This document shows positions 21,695 through 33,380 of a stretch of DNA of 64,000 bases, one piece after another. The number at the start of each line of letters is the position of its first letter. Position 1 is the first letter of the stretch. The notes below the pieces were generated by a model. It was not told where the DNA came from. It was given only the letters and a program-made list of their open reading frames with translations, and did no database searches. The position numbers and the translations under genes are program-made. The stretch comes from Salvator merianae (lineage: Eukaryota; Chordata; Lepidosauria; Squamata; Teiidae), in contig QVOM02000126.1 of the NCBI GenBank assembly GCA_003586115.2, positions 5,719,349 to 5,783,348 on the forward strand, in the 5' to 3' direction.

Positions 21695-21985
21695 CAACTT
21701 TTCCTGAAGAACCCAAGGGACCCCATCACACCTAAGTTTTAATCCAGCTTCAGTCCACTTTCAGACTGAGAGAACAGATCAGTGAAGTAATAAGATGTTT
21801 TCTCTCAGCATTATCTAACCCAGAAAATCCACCTTTGGGTTAGATAATGTAGGAAGAAAATGATGAGTCACTTTGCTGATGTTTTCGTTTATTTTGAAAG
21901 TGGACTGAAGCTGGATTAAAACTTAGGTGTGACTGGGTCCAAGGACACTTTTCCTGGGTTCTTTTCAGGGACAAAGAGGGGGGAG
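21695..21985. mobile_element. Inverted-repeat element with perfect 38-bp arms
   Basis: Arms 21726-21763 and 21895-21932 are identical in inverse (TCACACCTAAGTTTTAATCC...CACTTTCA) around a 131-nt loop. Weaker inverted similarity extends outward (CCTGAAGAACCC facing GGGTTCTTTTCAGG). The loop holds a second small palindrome (TCTAACCCAGAAAATCCACC / GGGTTAGA). Confidence 0.6.
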
Positions 21986-22139
21986 CAAATTTTAGGGAAT
22001 GACTCTGAAATTTGACCCTGTTCTTTGAGCTTCCGCAATAAAGGTTAACTTTTTTGTGTCCATGAGATTTTGCTGCTTGAGGGAGAAGACAGGACTGAGT
22101 CATTCCCGTCTCTCTCTTTGACATATAGCAGAGGTGGTC

Positions 22140-22260
22140 CTTCAACTATAGCCCTTCAGCTGTTCCTGAACTACAACTCCCAGCAGTCTGTATCAACTGA
22201 CAAGAAATGTAGAGAGTTGAATGCTGGGAGTTCAGAATCAGCTAGAGAGCCACAGTTGAG
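22140..22260. repeat. Repeat with ACTACAACTCCCAGCA
   Basis: TTCAACTATAGCCCTTCAGC, GTTCCTGAACTACAACTCCC, then GAGTTGAATGCTGGGAGTTC: same family as 45585-45705. Confidence 0.5.
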
Positions 22261-22384
22261 CAACCCAGACATATATAATCTAGTCAACAGGGAGTTGGAT
22301 CTTATTCTGTACTGGTGACAGGACAGCATTCTCTACTAGGAATGTGCACAAACTAAAATTTAGTTGCTTAGTTCAAATCAAATC

Positions 22385-22999
22385 AAATTTCATCCATTTG
22401 TCTCTAAGTGGCTTTTGTCTAGCTGGACTGGCAGCTGAAGTAAGAGCCTGAATGTTGTTCTTGGATTTTTCAGAGAACAAATATCTGTCTGTTTACCCTT
22501 GGTTTGGTTCAGTTCAAAGTGTTTTTCTTCAAACAACAGAGTGGTTCAGTTTGCACGCAAACCAAGCAAACTACCTGAAAACCACTTTGGTTCGCTATGG
22601 TTCACTTGGTTCGTTAGACCACCCCTTGGTTTGGGTTCAATTCAATCCGGGTTTTTTGAACAACAGGGTGGTTCAGTTCGCACGCAAACCATGCAGACGC
22701 CCCAGTTTGCTGCGAACCATGAACCAGCTGAACAAGTTCAGCACACCTCTAAGAAGATCAGCTAGGAGATGCAAAGCAGATTAGCACAGGGGATTGGGGA
22801 GGACAGCGGAGCAACGGTTCCTTCCCCCAGGAGCTGTTTCCCTCTGCCCAATGGTAGACCCAATCCTTTTTCTAAACAGACAGATGTTTGTTCTAAGACG
22901 AGGCTATTTGAAGAATCCAAGCACAACATTCAAGCTCTTATTTCAGCTGCACAGTCCAGCTAGACAGAAGCCACTTAGAGACGAACTGGATGAAATTTA
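22385..22999. mobile_element. Long inverted-repeat element with GGTTC-rich core
   Basis: The left arm from 22385 (AAATTTCATCCATTTGTCTC...TAGCTGGACTG) faces the right arm ending at 22999 (CAGTCCAGCTAGACAGAAGC...GGATGAAATTT). The arms are about 115-130 bp with small gaps. The core has two direct repeats of about 70 bp (22500-22575 and 22627-22700) built from GGTTC/GAACC words and GCACGCAAACCA. Confidence 0.65.
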
Positions 23000-23599
23000 G
23001 GGAAACGTAACTTTACCATTTTTGCGCTACTTGCAAGCTCAGGTTGGAACCAGCAGTAAAATGCAAGCATTCATTGTCTTTTCTAAAAGAGACATATTGG
23101 AGGAGGAGCTGGCATTTAACAGCCATGCAACAGAATGTGTTGTTCATAACATGCAGAATACAAATGATTACTTAGAAGAAGAAAGCCCAGGAAAATCTAA
23201 ATTCAATGTCTGGCAAAGGTGACCACAGGACAGATCTGAAAGAGAAATGGAGGAGCCCAGGGCTGAAATGGGGAAAGAAAAGATACTTGTTTTAGGCAGG
23301 AAATCTCCTCTAAAAGAACTACAGCGCTCCATACAAAAGCCCAGATGGTCTTCCTCAAAGGCGGTAATCGCTCCCCTGAAGCACAGAGAAATGCTTTGTG
23401 CCCCCAATTTCGTGGATGCGGTGCAAGGGAGCAGATGTCCAGGCATCTACCAGCTCAACAGGCAGAGGAGAAGGAGGCAGAGATGAATCTGCAGAGAAGA
23501 GGGAAATACATGTGGAACTCTGATCGATTGCCCAGCTATGACAGCAATCAGAGAGGAGAAAAGCTCAGCTTGTGCTGAGATGCTGGATTATCAGTTCTC

Positions 23600-24390
23600 T
23601 GTTGAGCAGGCAGAAGGACCGCCTCCAGGTTGCAGGGACAGGTAGGATGCCTCTAAAGGCCATTTGCAGGGAGTCGAGAGCAAGTGAGGGTTTTGCCTTT
23701 GTCTTCTGCTTAGGAAAGCCCAGAGGCAATTGGTCGGTCACTGTGTGAGACAGGATGCTGCACTAAATGGGCTGTGGCCTGATCCAGCAGGGATTCTCTT
23801 AGGTTCTTAGGTTCTAAGGGGTAAGACAAATTCATGGAGGAAAGGTATATCAATGGCTACTAGATACCTAGATATCTAGATACCTAGATATGAGCCAGGA
23901 TGCCTCTAAAGGCCATTTGCAGGGAGTTGAGAGCAGGTGAAGAATGCCTTTGTCTTCTGCTTAAGAAAGCCCAGAGGCAATTGGCGGGCGACTGCTGTAC
24001 TAGATGGGCTGTGGCCTAATCCAGCAGGGCTCCTGTTATGTTCAAATTGCTTCTAGGCATCTTCAAGCAAAAGAAAAAAACAAAACCTTCACCTGCTGTC
24101 AACTCCCTGAAAATGTCCTTTTGAGACATCCTGCCTGTCTCTCCAACCTGGAGGTGGTACCTGGGCATCCACTCTAGTAGCCATTGATACACCTGTCCTC
24201 CATGAATTTGCATAACCCTTTCTTAAAACTATCCAGGCTGGTTGCTGTCACCACCTTTTCCTGTAGTAAATTCCATAGACCGATGACCCTCTCAAGGAAA
24301 AAGCACTTCCACTTGTCGGTCCTAACTCTCCTACCCATCAGCTTCAAAGAGTGATTCTATTATCTCCTGGATTTCCCATAGTAGGTTACA
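23600..24390. mobile_element. Cluster of three LINE 3' ends (two forward, one reverse)
   Basis: Two plus-oriented copies (about 23600-23815 and 23816-24045) are followed by a minus-oriented copy (about 24046-24390: CTTCAAGCAAAAGAAAAAAA..., AACCTGGAGGTGGTACCTGG). All share the 3' end described at 1420-1940. Confidence 0.6.
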
Positions 24391-24647
24391 GAGCTTCCAG
24401 CAGTACAAGGCTGCTACACAATCTTTCCAGCTTCCTTAGGCTCTCATGCACTCAGGACATTTTCCGCCTTCTTGCAGGGGTAAATATTCATTGCCCAAAT
24501 TACCCTGGGCCAAGCAGTGGAACCACTGTGTGGCCTGGTGAAGCAACAGCTGGTCCCAGGACCTCTTGGCTCTACTGAAGACCAGGAAGGCAGCCAGGAG
24601 CAAGGACAGTTGAGGTTTGTGCTCTCCTTGCTCTAGGTCTGAGTCTG

Positions 24648-25087
24648 TAAAGTGTTCCACCTAGAAAACTTTGCACTGTGGAACGCTCAATCGGGAACAT
24701 TCCACAGCGGAACAGTCCCTGCAGTGAGGTGGCCATTCGCACTGCAAGGGCTGGAACATCCTGGCAACAGGCTTCCAGCACTCACAGTGTGAATGCCGGC
24801 CACACCACTATGACAGCAGCCAGGGAAACTTCCGGCTATTGCCATGGCAACCAGCGACACAGGGCGTGACTGTGCAGCCAAAACTGCAGCCACAGCCATG
24901 CCGCACAGCGTTCGCACCCGGAAGTAGGTGCAAATGCTGCGTACTGGGAGCAGTCCAGGTGCTCCACAGCTAGTAGCAATCAGGAGCAACTGCAGTCCGC
25001 TCTCAATCGCTTCGGCCTTCGCAAAGTGCAGATGCACTCTACTGGTGAGTGTGCAGACGCTTACTAGTGAAACAAGCGAACAGGCCT
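24648..25087. mobile_element. Fold-back DNA element, family A
   Basis: The right end AAGCGAACAGGCCT and the core (CACTGCAAGGGCTGGAACAT, GCCATGGCAACCAG, CACCCGGAAGTAGGTGC) match family A. The left end is degraded. Lies about 320 nt upstream (transcript sense: downstream) of the exon at 25407-25663. Confidence 0.65.
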
Positions 25088-25406
25088 CATCCTCCTTGTA
25101 AGAGAGACATGGCTTGTTGGAATCCTTTACAAAGCATCCAAAGCAGTATTTTGCACAATCCCTGCTACAAAGATTACAGTAAATTACAGCTGACTATACC
25201 CTGGACACGACAGCATTCATATGAAAGGGGTTCCACAGTATTTCAGCTATGGGCCTGCTTGAACCTGCTAAACAAAACCACAGTCAATTAATTCCATTGG
25301 CTAGCTGATCTTTCAAACACTAACATGGTCCGCCCAAAAAAGGTAGCCATCTCTGACAGATCAAGGCATCAGACCCCTCTAGCTAAGAACAAATGTGGCA
25401 TCTTAC

Positions 25407-25663
25407 CTCTGGACTCCACGCCGATGAGCTGTCCGTAGCATCGTTCCCTTCAAAGCCTTGGTTGCTAAAAGCCGTCTCCATTTCCAGGCTGCCTTCTGTC
25501 TCCTGCCGGCTGAGGCTTGGAGTTGCACTGACCTCCATTTCAGGGTCCTTGACCTGCCCCGAGCCCCTGCTTTCTGAGGCTGTCCTCGAATCAAAGGATA
25601 GATGGTCATCTTCATGGTAAGAGAGGTTGTCCTGGTAACTCAGCTGGCTGAAACCGTCCAGAT
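25407..25663 (-). CDS. SYT16: SYT16 second linker exon
   Basis: This exon has 257 nt. The acceptor is GAAATATGTCAG, entered in phase 1, and the donor GAG|GTAAGA, left in phase 0. The peptide is (D)LDGFSQLSYQDNLSYHEDDH, then an acidic Ser/Thr/Glu-rich stretch (KDPEMEVSATPSLSRQETEG) ending DSSSAWSPE. It carries no domain; it is the flexible tether between the N-terminal part and the C2 domains, residues about 231-316 of the soluble form. The low-complexity acidic composition fits the poorly conserved linker of this subfamily. An apparent ATG (25670) just upstream of the exon edge is intronic and not a start. Confidence 0.9.
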
Positions 25664-26271
25664 CTGACATATTTCAAGCAGAGAAAAAGCATTTTGGAGG
25701 GATTAAGGTCTGCCGTTGCTTCAGCCTGCTGCATGAATTTATATGCTTTAATCCAGCGCCACAGGCTGGGGTTTAGACGTGAGACTTCTGCCTTGCCGAG
25801 TCCAGAAAGCGCTAATTTCTCACCTGGCTCCCAAAACAGGGTCAGCTCCTATGGGCCTCTTTGCACACCATATTTTGAGCTGCAAGCCTAAAGGGGTTCT
25901 TATTTTTGAACAGTGCCTCTTATGTAAAGCAGGGCTGCTCAGCCTGCATGCAGCAGCCCTGATCTGAAGAAAGTGAGCAAGTGTTTTGAAAAACACCTGT
26001 GTCATCAGCACATCAGCCAGAAACCCAGGCTGCTCATCCTGTACGTGGAAAAATGTTTGTTTCTCAGGAATTTTTGCAGCACAAAACATCCTGTTCCTCT
26101 AAGCAACTGCTCTCCCACTTTTGCCCTCTTGCCTCAGGGCTGGCTGACATTCGTCCTTCCAAGGGCTCCTCATGCTACAACTTCCTTTACCCTGTTCATC
26201 GTCCACACGGACTGGAGCTGATGGGAGATGTAATCCAGCGCAAGGATATGGCTACCATGAAGTGAGACTGG

Positions 26272-26691
26272 GGGCCTGTTCGCACGTTAGTGTTAGTGAG
26301 CATCCAGACACTCGCTAGCACAGTGCACCCTCATTTTGTGGAGGTCCAAGCGTCCAGGAGCATCTGCAGACACTCCCAAAGACTGCTAGCTTGTGGACAA
26401 CTAAAATGCTGTAGCGGGAACAGCTAGACTGCTCCTGGTATGCAGCGTCTGCACCTGCTTCTGGGTGCGAACGCTGCAGGCCGTAATGCGGTGTGACTGC
26501 AGCTGAACACTCACATGCCACGACCCCAATCACCATGGCAGGCAGCAGGCAGCCAGCATGCACACTGCAAGTGCTGGAAGCCCATTTCTGGGCTATTCTA
26601 GCCCTTGCAGTGTAGATGGCCACCGCACCATGGGGACTGTTCTCAGAATGCGATAATTATCCCATTCTAAGTTGGAAAGTACAAAAGGCCC
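26272..26691. mobile_element. Fold-back DNA element, family A (reverse orientation)
   Basis: Begins GGGCCTGTTCGCACGTTAG and ends AGTACAAAAGGCCC, flanked by perfect 3-bp duplications TGG (26269-26271 and 26692-26694). The core is the reverse complement of the copy at 4284-4740. Confidence 0.82.
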
Positions 26692-27144
26692 TGGCTTTTT
26701 GCCAGTGGCCCAGCAATTAAAGTGAGCCCAGAAAAGACAACAGTTCACTGGCCAGACTGGGCCCTTTTACTTGGATTGGTTGCTGAGCCTGGCTTTTATT
26801 TATTACAGTATTCTGTGCACTGTTGTGGACTCAGGCAGCATCTAAATGGCCACTTTCCAATCAATCTAGGATCAGATGGGGGATCAGCAAACAGTGGGCA
26901 CACCAAACGTGGCCACCTCCTGCTATCAGGGGCAACCTAAGCTCAGAGAGGTAAATACCACACTCAGGTCATCCCAGACAGCCAAGTCGGCTTGACAGGT
27001 GACATCTGTTCAATGTGTAGCCCTGGCGCTAACTAAAATCTGGATTTCCAGGCTGCAAAACCATCCAGGGAATTTGTGTCTGAAGGCAGCGTTCTGTGCA
27101 GAGAGACGTCCCGGGCAGCCTGCAGGGCTGAGATAGGACACTGG

Positions 27145-27441
27145 GGGCCTCTTAGCAGCTGAGAGCACCCAGACACTCCCTGGCACAGTGCACCCGCATT
27201 TTGCGGAGACCTGAGCAATCAGGAGCACCTGCAGATGCTCCCGATCGCTATGAGCTGTGGACAGCTAAATCACTATCCATAGCTGGACCAGGAGCCACTG
27301 GACTGTTCCCAGTGCGCAGCGTTCGCACCTACTTCCAGGTGCGAACACTGCAGGATGCTGACTGCCACCACACCGTGGGGTCTGTTCCACTTTAGAATGG
27401 CAGACTTCTACCATTCTACGGTGGAAAGTGTGAACAGGCCC
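27145..27441. mobile_element. Fold-back DNA element, family A, internally deleted
   Basis: Begins GGGCCTCTTAGCAGC and ends GTGTGAACAGGCCC. The core (GAGCACCTGCAGATGCTCCC, CTTCCAGGTGCGAACACTGC) matches family A in the same orientation as 26272-26691, but about 120 bp are missing. Confidence 0.7.
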
Positions 27442-28318
27442 TTGGGCATTTAACAGAGGGCCTCCCATCACTGTTTGGCTGCCACAGCTGCCAGTTCCAT
27501 CCGGCCTCAACTGGGGCTTTGTATGGAGGGAGCTTTGGAATTCATTCTATGGGCGGCCTTTGTGCTTTCTTTCCATGGTCCCATTTCACCCCAGCCACCT
27601 CGGATCAGCAACATCTGAGTAGAGGAGAGGGGAAGAGATACGCTAGTTTCTCTTGCTTCATCTGAAATGGGGAAGCAGAGGGAAGCAGAAGATACCATCC
27701 ACGAGTATCTGAAATAATTCATTGCCTCCAATGCAGCTATGAGATTGAGAGATTAAGTGTTTCAACTGGGCTCAGGTTTGCAGGTGTTAAGATCTGCTGT
27801 ATGCAACAGTGTACTTACCTGCACTTCTGGCCATTGGAACACTCCTACTGCCCCAGAAGGAACCCTCCGCACTTGGAAGTCTGTTCTGGGACAGGCCACG
27901 AGCTGGATCCAAAGATCACACGATCTTCAGAACCAGCTTCCAGGTTCTCTGATGGCTAGGAACTCAAAGCCCCCAGGGGGACTCATTTCAGTGGCACAAT
28001 TTTGTGCACTGCCGAAATGGGTCCCCTTGCTAAGCCAGGCCACAAAGACATGCCATCCTTCCACACCCCTCCTGGGTCAGTTTAGCCCCCACTAGACCAC
28101 TGGTAGACCTCTTAAAACAGGTCTACCAGTATCCCAGTCTAGGTGGCCATTTTGGCCACCTAGACCTAGCTAAGCTATGTCAGATGCAGCATGCTAGCAG
28201 TGAGCATGGCTTCTTCGTAAACCACAGCAGTGTGCAGAAAGAAGGCATCTGGACCCCTTGCTGACCCGGGCCAAAGGTAAGTGTGGAAAGGCTCAAGTAC
28301 CCTGCAGCACTTAATCAT

Positions 28319-28788
28319 GGCCATTTTCACACTTACCACACTAGCACAGACTAGTTAGTCTGTGCTAGCATAGTACTTAACCATGCAGCAAGGACACTGT
28401 CTGCACTGCATGCCCAATCCTCACTACAGCAGCGGCCGGCAACTGTCACAGGCCCAATCAGGGTGTTGCAAGCCTGACTGAGGTGTCACACGGGCCCAAT
28501 CACGCCTGATTGCCCCATCGCATACGCACGATCGTGTGATCACGCATGTACGATAGGCACATTGCACACAAGATGGCCGCCGCCATGCAGGTAAGTGTGA
28601 ATTCAACCTTACCTAAAGCTCACAATGTGCTTCAGGTAAGATTGCAGACTACTATTTTGTGCACCACCAGTAATAGCGATCAGGAGTGGATGAATCCCAC
28701 TCCCAGTCACTTCTGACATCTTCTGGTGCAAATGCACCTGGATAGCAAGCGTTCTCAATGCTTGCTACCGCCAAGTGCGAATAGGCCC
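28319..28788. mobile_element. Fold-back DNA element, family A variant (470 bp)
   Basis: Begins GGCCATTTTCACACTTACC and ends AAGTGCGAATAGGCCC, with perfect flanking CAT duplications (28316-28318 and 28789-28791). It contains the palindrome CTAGCACAGACTAGTTAGTC / TGTGCTAG near the left end. Confidence 0.8.
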
Positions 28789-29621
28789 CATTTCTCTGTG
28801 AGTTCAGTGGAACTTGCTTCCAAGAAAGTTTGTAGCATCTAGATCTCCAGGCAAACATCCCGGTTTACAAATGTGTGTGTGCATACACTCACGCTTACAA
28901 ATGTGTGTGTGCATACGTATATCCCATAGTCACTTACCTCCTGGCAAACATAGCAAATTGTAGCTCTAAATGAATGTGAGCACAACAGAGGCAGATCCAC
29001 AAAGGGCTGAAGGACTGATTTCAAAAGCCAGGCAAGCAAGCCAACAGGGCCATGGACTTTCAGATTTTCATGGCTTCTCTAGAAGTTATATTAGGCGCAC
29101 AGCATTTCCTGTCTCCAACTGAGAGTCTTGCAGATTTGATCTGCACAAACAATTTCATCTACACATCAACATGTATCAGGTTATTAAGAAATGCAGTCCA
29201 AAGGATTCTACTGGGTAGTTAGCCCCTAAAACACTAGGGAGGGTGCACATGTTAAAATTGTTCTGGGAGATGTCCACGTTTCCTTGGAAGCTTATTACAG
29301 TAATCACCATGGCACACATGGAAAAATTCCAGAGAGAAACCCTGAGGTATGTGAATTGATCCCATTCTTCTCCCTGAACCAGAGGATTCTCTGCCATTCA
29401 GATCTACCTATTTCTATCTAGTGAGGTGCAGACGCATTTCAAGTCAGGAGAAGAAATGTATGTACATGACAAACTTTATTATTCGGAATATTCATGGATA
29501 TGCCACATGCATTCTTGCCTTCCTTTAGATGTTTTTCCAAAAAGAAACAGAAATGGAATTTGCATTAGGCAGTACAGAAATCTCAAAAGAAACCACTTTT
29601 ATTCTTGTTTTTTCTCTCTCT

Positions 29622-29776
29622 GGTTCTTTCAGCACTGAGCCTTATTATGGAATGCATTCCGGAATAGGGGCCTGCAGGCTGCACATTAGGGGCCTACTGC
29701 AGTCTGCACTAGCATGCATACAGCAAGCCGCTATTCTGGAATGTATCCCATAATATGGCCCAGTGCAGAAAGGGCC
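29622..29776. mobile_element. Fold-back MITE, family B (155 bp)
   Basis: Ends GGTTCTTTCAGCACTGAGCC and CCAGTGCAGAAAGGGCC, flanked by TCT on both sides (29619-29621 and 29777-29779; the right flank lies in a TC-rich tract, so some chance). It ends 53 nt beyond the donor of the SYT16 exon 30042-29830. Confidence 0.78.
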
Positions 29777-29829
29777 TCTCTCTCTTTCTTTTTTTTTTTT
29801 TTTGGTTTGGAAACAGAGCTGAATAATAC

Positions 29830-30042
29830 CTTCACATTCAGAAGCTTCCGTACTGTACTCTTCATGGTTCGATAGTAACCGGTTGAATTTCGGCCTGCGC
29901 TCTGGACCTGCTTGGGTTCCCTTCTCAGAAACTCCTGACCGAAAGCTTTGGGAACGCGAAACTGAGATCTCAAACTGTTTAATCACTTCGTCGTCGCTGT
30001 CTGAGGACGTTGTGAGGTCTTCATCCTCCCCGTAACTATTAA
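29830..30042 (-). CDS. SYT16: SYT16 acidic linker exon
   Basis: This exon has 213 nt, entering and leaving in phase 1. The acceptor is TCTTCTCTCCCAG and the donor GAAG|GTATTA, which is slightly weak at +4 to +6. The peptide runs (V)NSYGEDEDLTTSSDSDDEVI, then KQFEISVSRSQSFRSG, and later KFNRLLSNHEEYSTEASECE. The pattern NSY...DED...SS.S.DE..., then a basic/Ser stretch, then EEYS.EAS matches the region just after the anchor in SYT14. This is why I infer direct splicing from the transmembrane exon as one isoform. Residues about 160-230 of the soluble form. The Ser-rich SRSQSFRS segment could be phosphorylated, but that is inference. A short palindromic transposon (29622-29776) and an A-rich tract (sense strand) start about 25-55 nt beyond the donor. 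Confidence 0.92.
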
Positions 30043-31927
30043 CTGGGAGAGAAGAACAGACGAACAGGCTTTTGACAGCTCACAAAGTCAACGCATTGCC
30101 CGCCGTTCCTCTTGGCATTCGTTTCCTGAAATCAGCAATAACTATTCATTTATCCACCTTATTTGCTTTAATTTTCTTTGCTCTTCTGTCCATAAACAGC
30201 CAGGCACCGATGGAAAGTTTGGCATTTGTTAAGATCCACTTAGCTTTATTTTAATTAATTGCCCATTTGACCTTCTAAAGTATTAAGGACTATAGTACTG
30301 GTAAAATGTGAATTTTCATCATCAGTCTGCCAAAGAACTAAGGTTAGATGCACTAGGAAAACACAGATCACATCATGCCTCTCAACTAAGCGAAGAGCTC
30401 TGATTTACAGCTGAAATGGCAGGCATGTGCATGAATCACATTTAATTCAAACACTGGCTCAAAGCTTGCTCCTCTCTCCACATTCCAGGCAAACCACCCA
30501 TTGGTCTGTGCACACATCATGCATTACCTATGCATGCTTTAGGCACCTTCTTGGAGAATGAAGAATACACTGTTCCAATTTCTTTTTCAGACATCTCAAC
30601 TGTGCTGAAATACAAGCTTTTGGCTGCTTCTAAAACTGTGCTTCTCCATCCCCAAGAGTAATTAGTACAAAATAGTAACACGCTTGATATCTGACATATT
30701 CACAGGTTTATGCAAGCACTCGGAGACACACACGCACGCAAACATCAAGTGTCCTTCACTCCCACAGCTCCCTCAACACCTTAGCTCCCCAAGGAAAGCT
30801 TTCTCCTGTTCTCTTCTGTGCCATGCAGATGGTGGGGAAATTTGAGATGTGGCAGAATTCTCTCCCTTTTTTAATTTCAATTAGCAGAAGTGATGGCATA
30901 AGAACATCTGTTCCCTTCCCTCTAAACAAGGGTTGTGCGTGGAACATCGTCTCCAAGAGGATTGTTATCAAGGCTGAAGCTCACCCTGGATTTACCCTAG
31001 AACATTTACGGAGGGCACGGGGAGGTCAAAATTTCTGGACTCTCTGCAAGGCAACAAGAGTTGTGAAATCCAGGGACTGAACAGTGCAGCTGGTGTTGTG
31101 CCCATCTGAACAGGGCAGCTGCAGGTAAACACAGGCAAATATTTTGGAAGAAACCAGACGGGCTGTTCTGTGATAGCCCATGCTGACTCCGAAACTTGTG
31201 CCAACTTCAGAGCTGACAAAAGGGTCCTCTGAATGCTCCAAAGGCCAAGAATGAACATCCCTGGCCTTCAGAGCTCCTGGGAGGCCCGTTTTGGTAGTGT
31301 ACCTTAGTTTGCCGCCAAAATGGGTCCCCCATGGTATACTGGACCACAGATGCATGCTGATCCGATATACCACCCCCTTGTACGCCAATAAACCTTGAAA
31401 AGGAGGCCTACCAGTAGACCGGACACCAGGACAACATTTTGGCCACTCTAACCCAATCTACATTTCATCCTGTGCAGACAGAATGTACTAGGAATAGGAG
31501 AGGTCTCAAATAGGACTGGTCTCTCTGTTCCACTCTAAGGTGTGGACAAAAGAGGACCAGAAGTGGACTATGATCCAGAACAATGGTGAGTGCAGAACCT
31601 GCAGCTTGTTATATATGATTCACTGATAGCAATACCAGCATTTCCTTTTGTCAACTTTCTCAGAGGTGGAAAGACAATATATTATAAACAGTAGTCCTGC
31701 TGAGAGACGCCCATTTTACAGATTGTAGAATAAAGCCTGTCTTTATTGGAGAATAAAGCTTGTCTAAGGTTGTTTCCTTCAGCCTTCAGCTGAGCAGAGA
31801 TTTTAACTCAAGACTCCTTTGGACTGCACTTGCTCGTGAAGCATGCTTTAACCAGATGTCCAACCAACACCACCAGAATTATTGACTACAACTCAGCCCC
31901 AGATAACAAAATACAGTAGCCAGTGAT

Positions 31928-32130
31928 TAGGGAGTGGTTGTAGCTCAGTGCTAGAGCAAACTGTCTCCCAATCCGACGGTTTGATCCCCAGTCCATACCC
32001 AGAAATAGAAAATGGCAAACCACTTGGCAAAAGCCCTGGGAAGTGAAGTCAACCCAGGGTCCATGAAGGCATCTATGTAGTCAATCATGATTTAGACCAA
32101 ATTTGATGGTACCCAACAACAACAAACCAG
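31928..32130 (+). mobile_element. tRNA-derived SINE
   Basis: Box A TGGTTGTAGCTCAGTGCTAG and box B GGTTTGATCCCC (31979-31990). The body AGAAATAGAAAATGGCAAAC and the CAACAACAAACC end complete the element. Confidence 0.78.
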
Positions 32131-32210
32131 GGACTAGGAGAGTGAAAGCCCAAAACATCTGAAGAAACCAAGCTGGAGATATCTTTCCAAAGGCTTTGTT
32201 TCAGTGTTAC

Positions 32211-32211
32211 A

Positions 32212-32267
<56 letters not shown>

Positions 32268-32269
32268 AA
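32211..32269 (+). repeat. (AAAG)n microsatellite
   Basis: About 15 tetranucleotide units. Confidence 0.95.
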
Positions 32270-32556
32270 TGGAGAAAAAGGTGCAAAGCTTGTGCCAGAA
32301 CTAAGGGAAGGAGATGTGATACTTTACATTTCTCTCCCTTCCTCCTACTCAACTACTATATTCTGGTAGCTTAGAAACTCACAAAGCATTCTGCAACTTG
32401 GAAACAGCACTACTCAGAATCAATGCTCTGATTCTAGAATCTGCAGATAAGCAGGTGTCATCAAGTATTTAAACAGTAACTAAGTAAAGCACCAAAGTGA
32501 ACAAAGCTGAGGAGATCTTTGGAGTAGAAGCAGCAGACCTGATTTTTCAAGGCATT

Positions 32557-32906
32557 CAACCTGTTCGCACTTCACAGCATAGAATTCTACCATTCTAAGC
32601 CAGATTAGACCCTGCGGTGTGGCAGCCACCCGCACTGCAAGGGCCGGAACAGCCTGGAACCAGGCTTCTAGCACTCACAGTGCAAATGTTGGCCTGCCCG
32701 CCATAACAACGACCGTGGAAGTATCCAGCCACTGCCATGGTGACCAGGGATGCAGCACGTGACTGCACAGCTGCACCACACTTCAGTTTGCAGTGTTTGC
32801 ACCCAGAAGCAGGTATGAATGCTGCTGACCGGGAGCAGTCCAGCTGCTCCTGGTACAGCTGTGGACAGCAAATTAGCTGTGGCACAGCTAATAGTGTTTG
32901 GGAGCC
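32557..32906. mobile_element. Fold-back DNA element, family A, right end lost
   Basis: Begins near CCTGTTCGCACTTCACAGC with the same core order as 4284-4740. It stops where a second, oppositely oriented copy begins. The missing tail is not found on the far side of that copy, so it is truncated rather than interrupted. Confidence 0.6.
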
Positions 32907-33336
32907 TTTTCACACTTTATATTAGTGATCCTGATGCTCACTAGTGAAGTGCTTCCACACCACGCAGACGCCCTGGTGATTGAGAGCAGACTACAGCTGG
33001 ACTGCTCCCAGCACACTGTGTTGACACCCTCTTCCGCATGCAAACACAGGGCCGTGCAGTCGAGTGGCTGTGGGTTCACAGTCACAGCACATTCCCAGTT
33101 GCCATGGCAGCAGCCAGAAGTTCTCCAGCTGCTGTCATGGTGCAGGCCATGAGCACTGACACTGTGAATGCTGGTAGCCTGTTGCCGATCTATTCCAAGG
33201 CTTCTCAGTATGAATGGCTTTTGCGCTGTGAGGTGTGTTTCACCTTAGAACAGGATAATTATCCACACTGCCCATTTTTCCAGAACAAATTCTGGAATAA
33301 GGGGCAGCAGTCCATATCTTAGTGCGAACCAGGCCT
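32907..33336. mobile_element. Fold-back DNA element, family A (reverse orientation)
   Basis: Begins GAGCCTTTTCACACTTTAT and ends TTAGTGCGAACCAGGCCT. It abuts the copy at 32557-32906 head to head. Confidence 0.65.
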
Positions 33337-33380
33337 AGTCCCACCCGCTCCAGTCATGCTTTGTCCACATTGAACACAGT

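Larger units (their letters stand above)
17701..25406 (-). other. SYT16 intron before the C2A exon
   Basis: No exon is seen. Contents are a solo LTR (18059-18583), a tRNA-derived SINE (19508-19688), an RTE-like LINE fragment (about 20255-20715) with a LINE tail (20715-20830), a perfect-arm inverted repeat (21695-21985), a 615-bp long inverted repeat (22385-22999), three LINE 3' ends (23600-24390) and a fold-back element (about 24648-25087). Regions 18600-19480, 19700-20200, 20840-21480 and 23010-23590 show no recognisable feature. Confidence 0.7.
25664..29829 (-). other. SYT16 intron between the two linker exons
   Basis: No exon is seen. It holds fold-back elements at 26272-26691, 27145-27441, about 27790-28300 (diverged), 28319-28788 and 29622-29776. 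The remaining segments (25670-26260, 26700-27140, 27450-27780, 28800-29610) look like ordinary intronic sequence with a short TG-rich tandem pair near 28870-28920. Confidence 0.7.
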
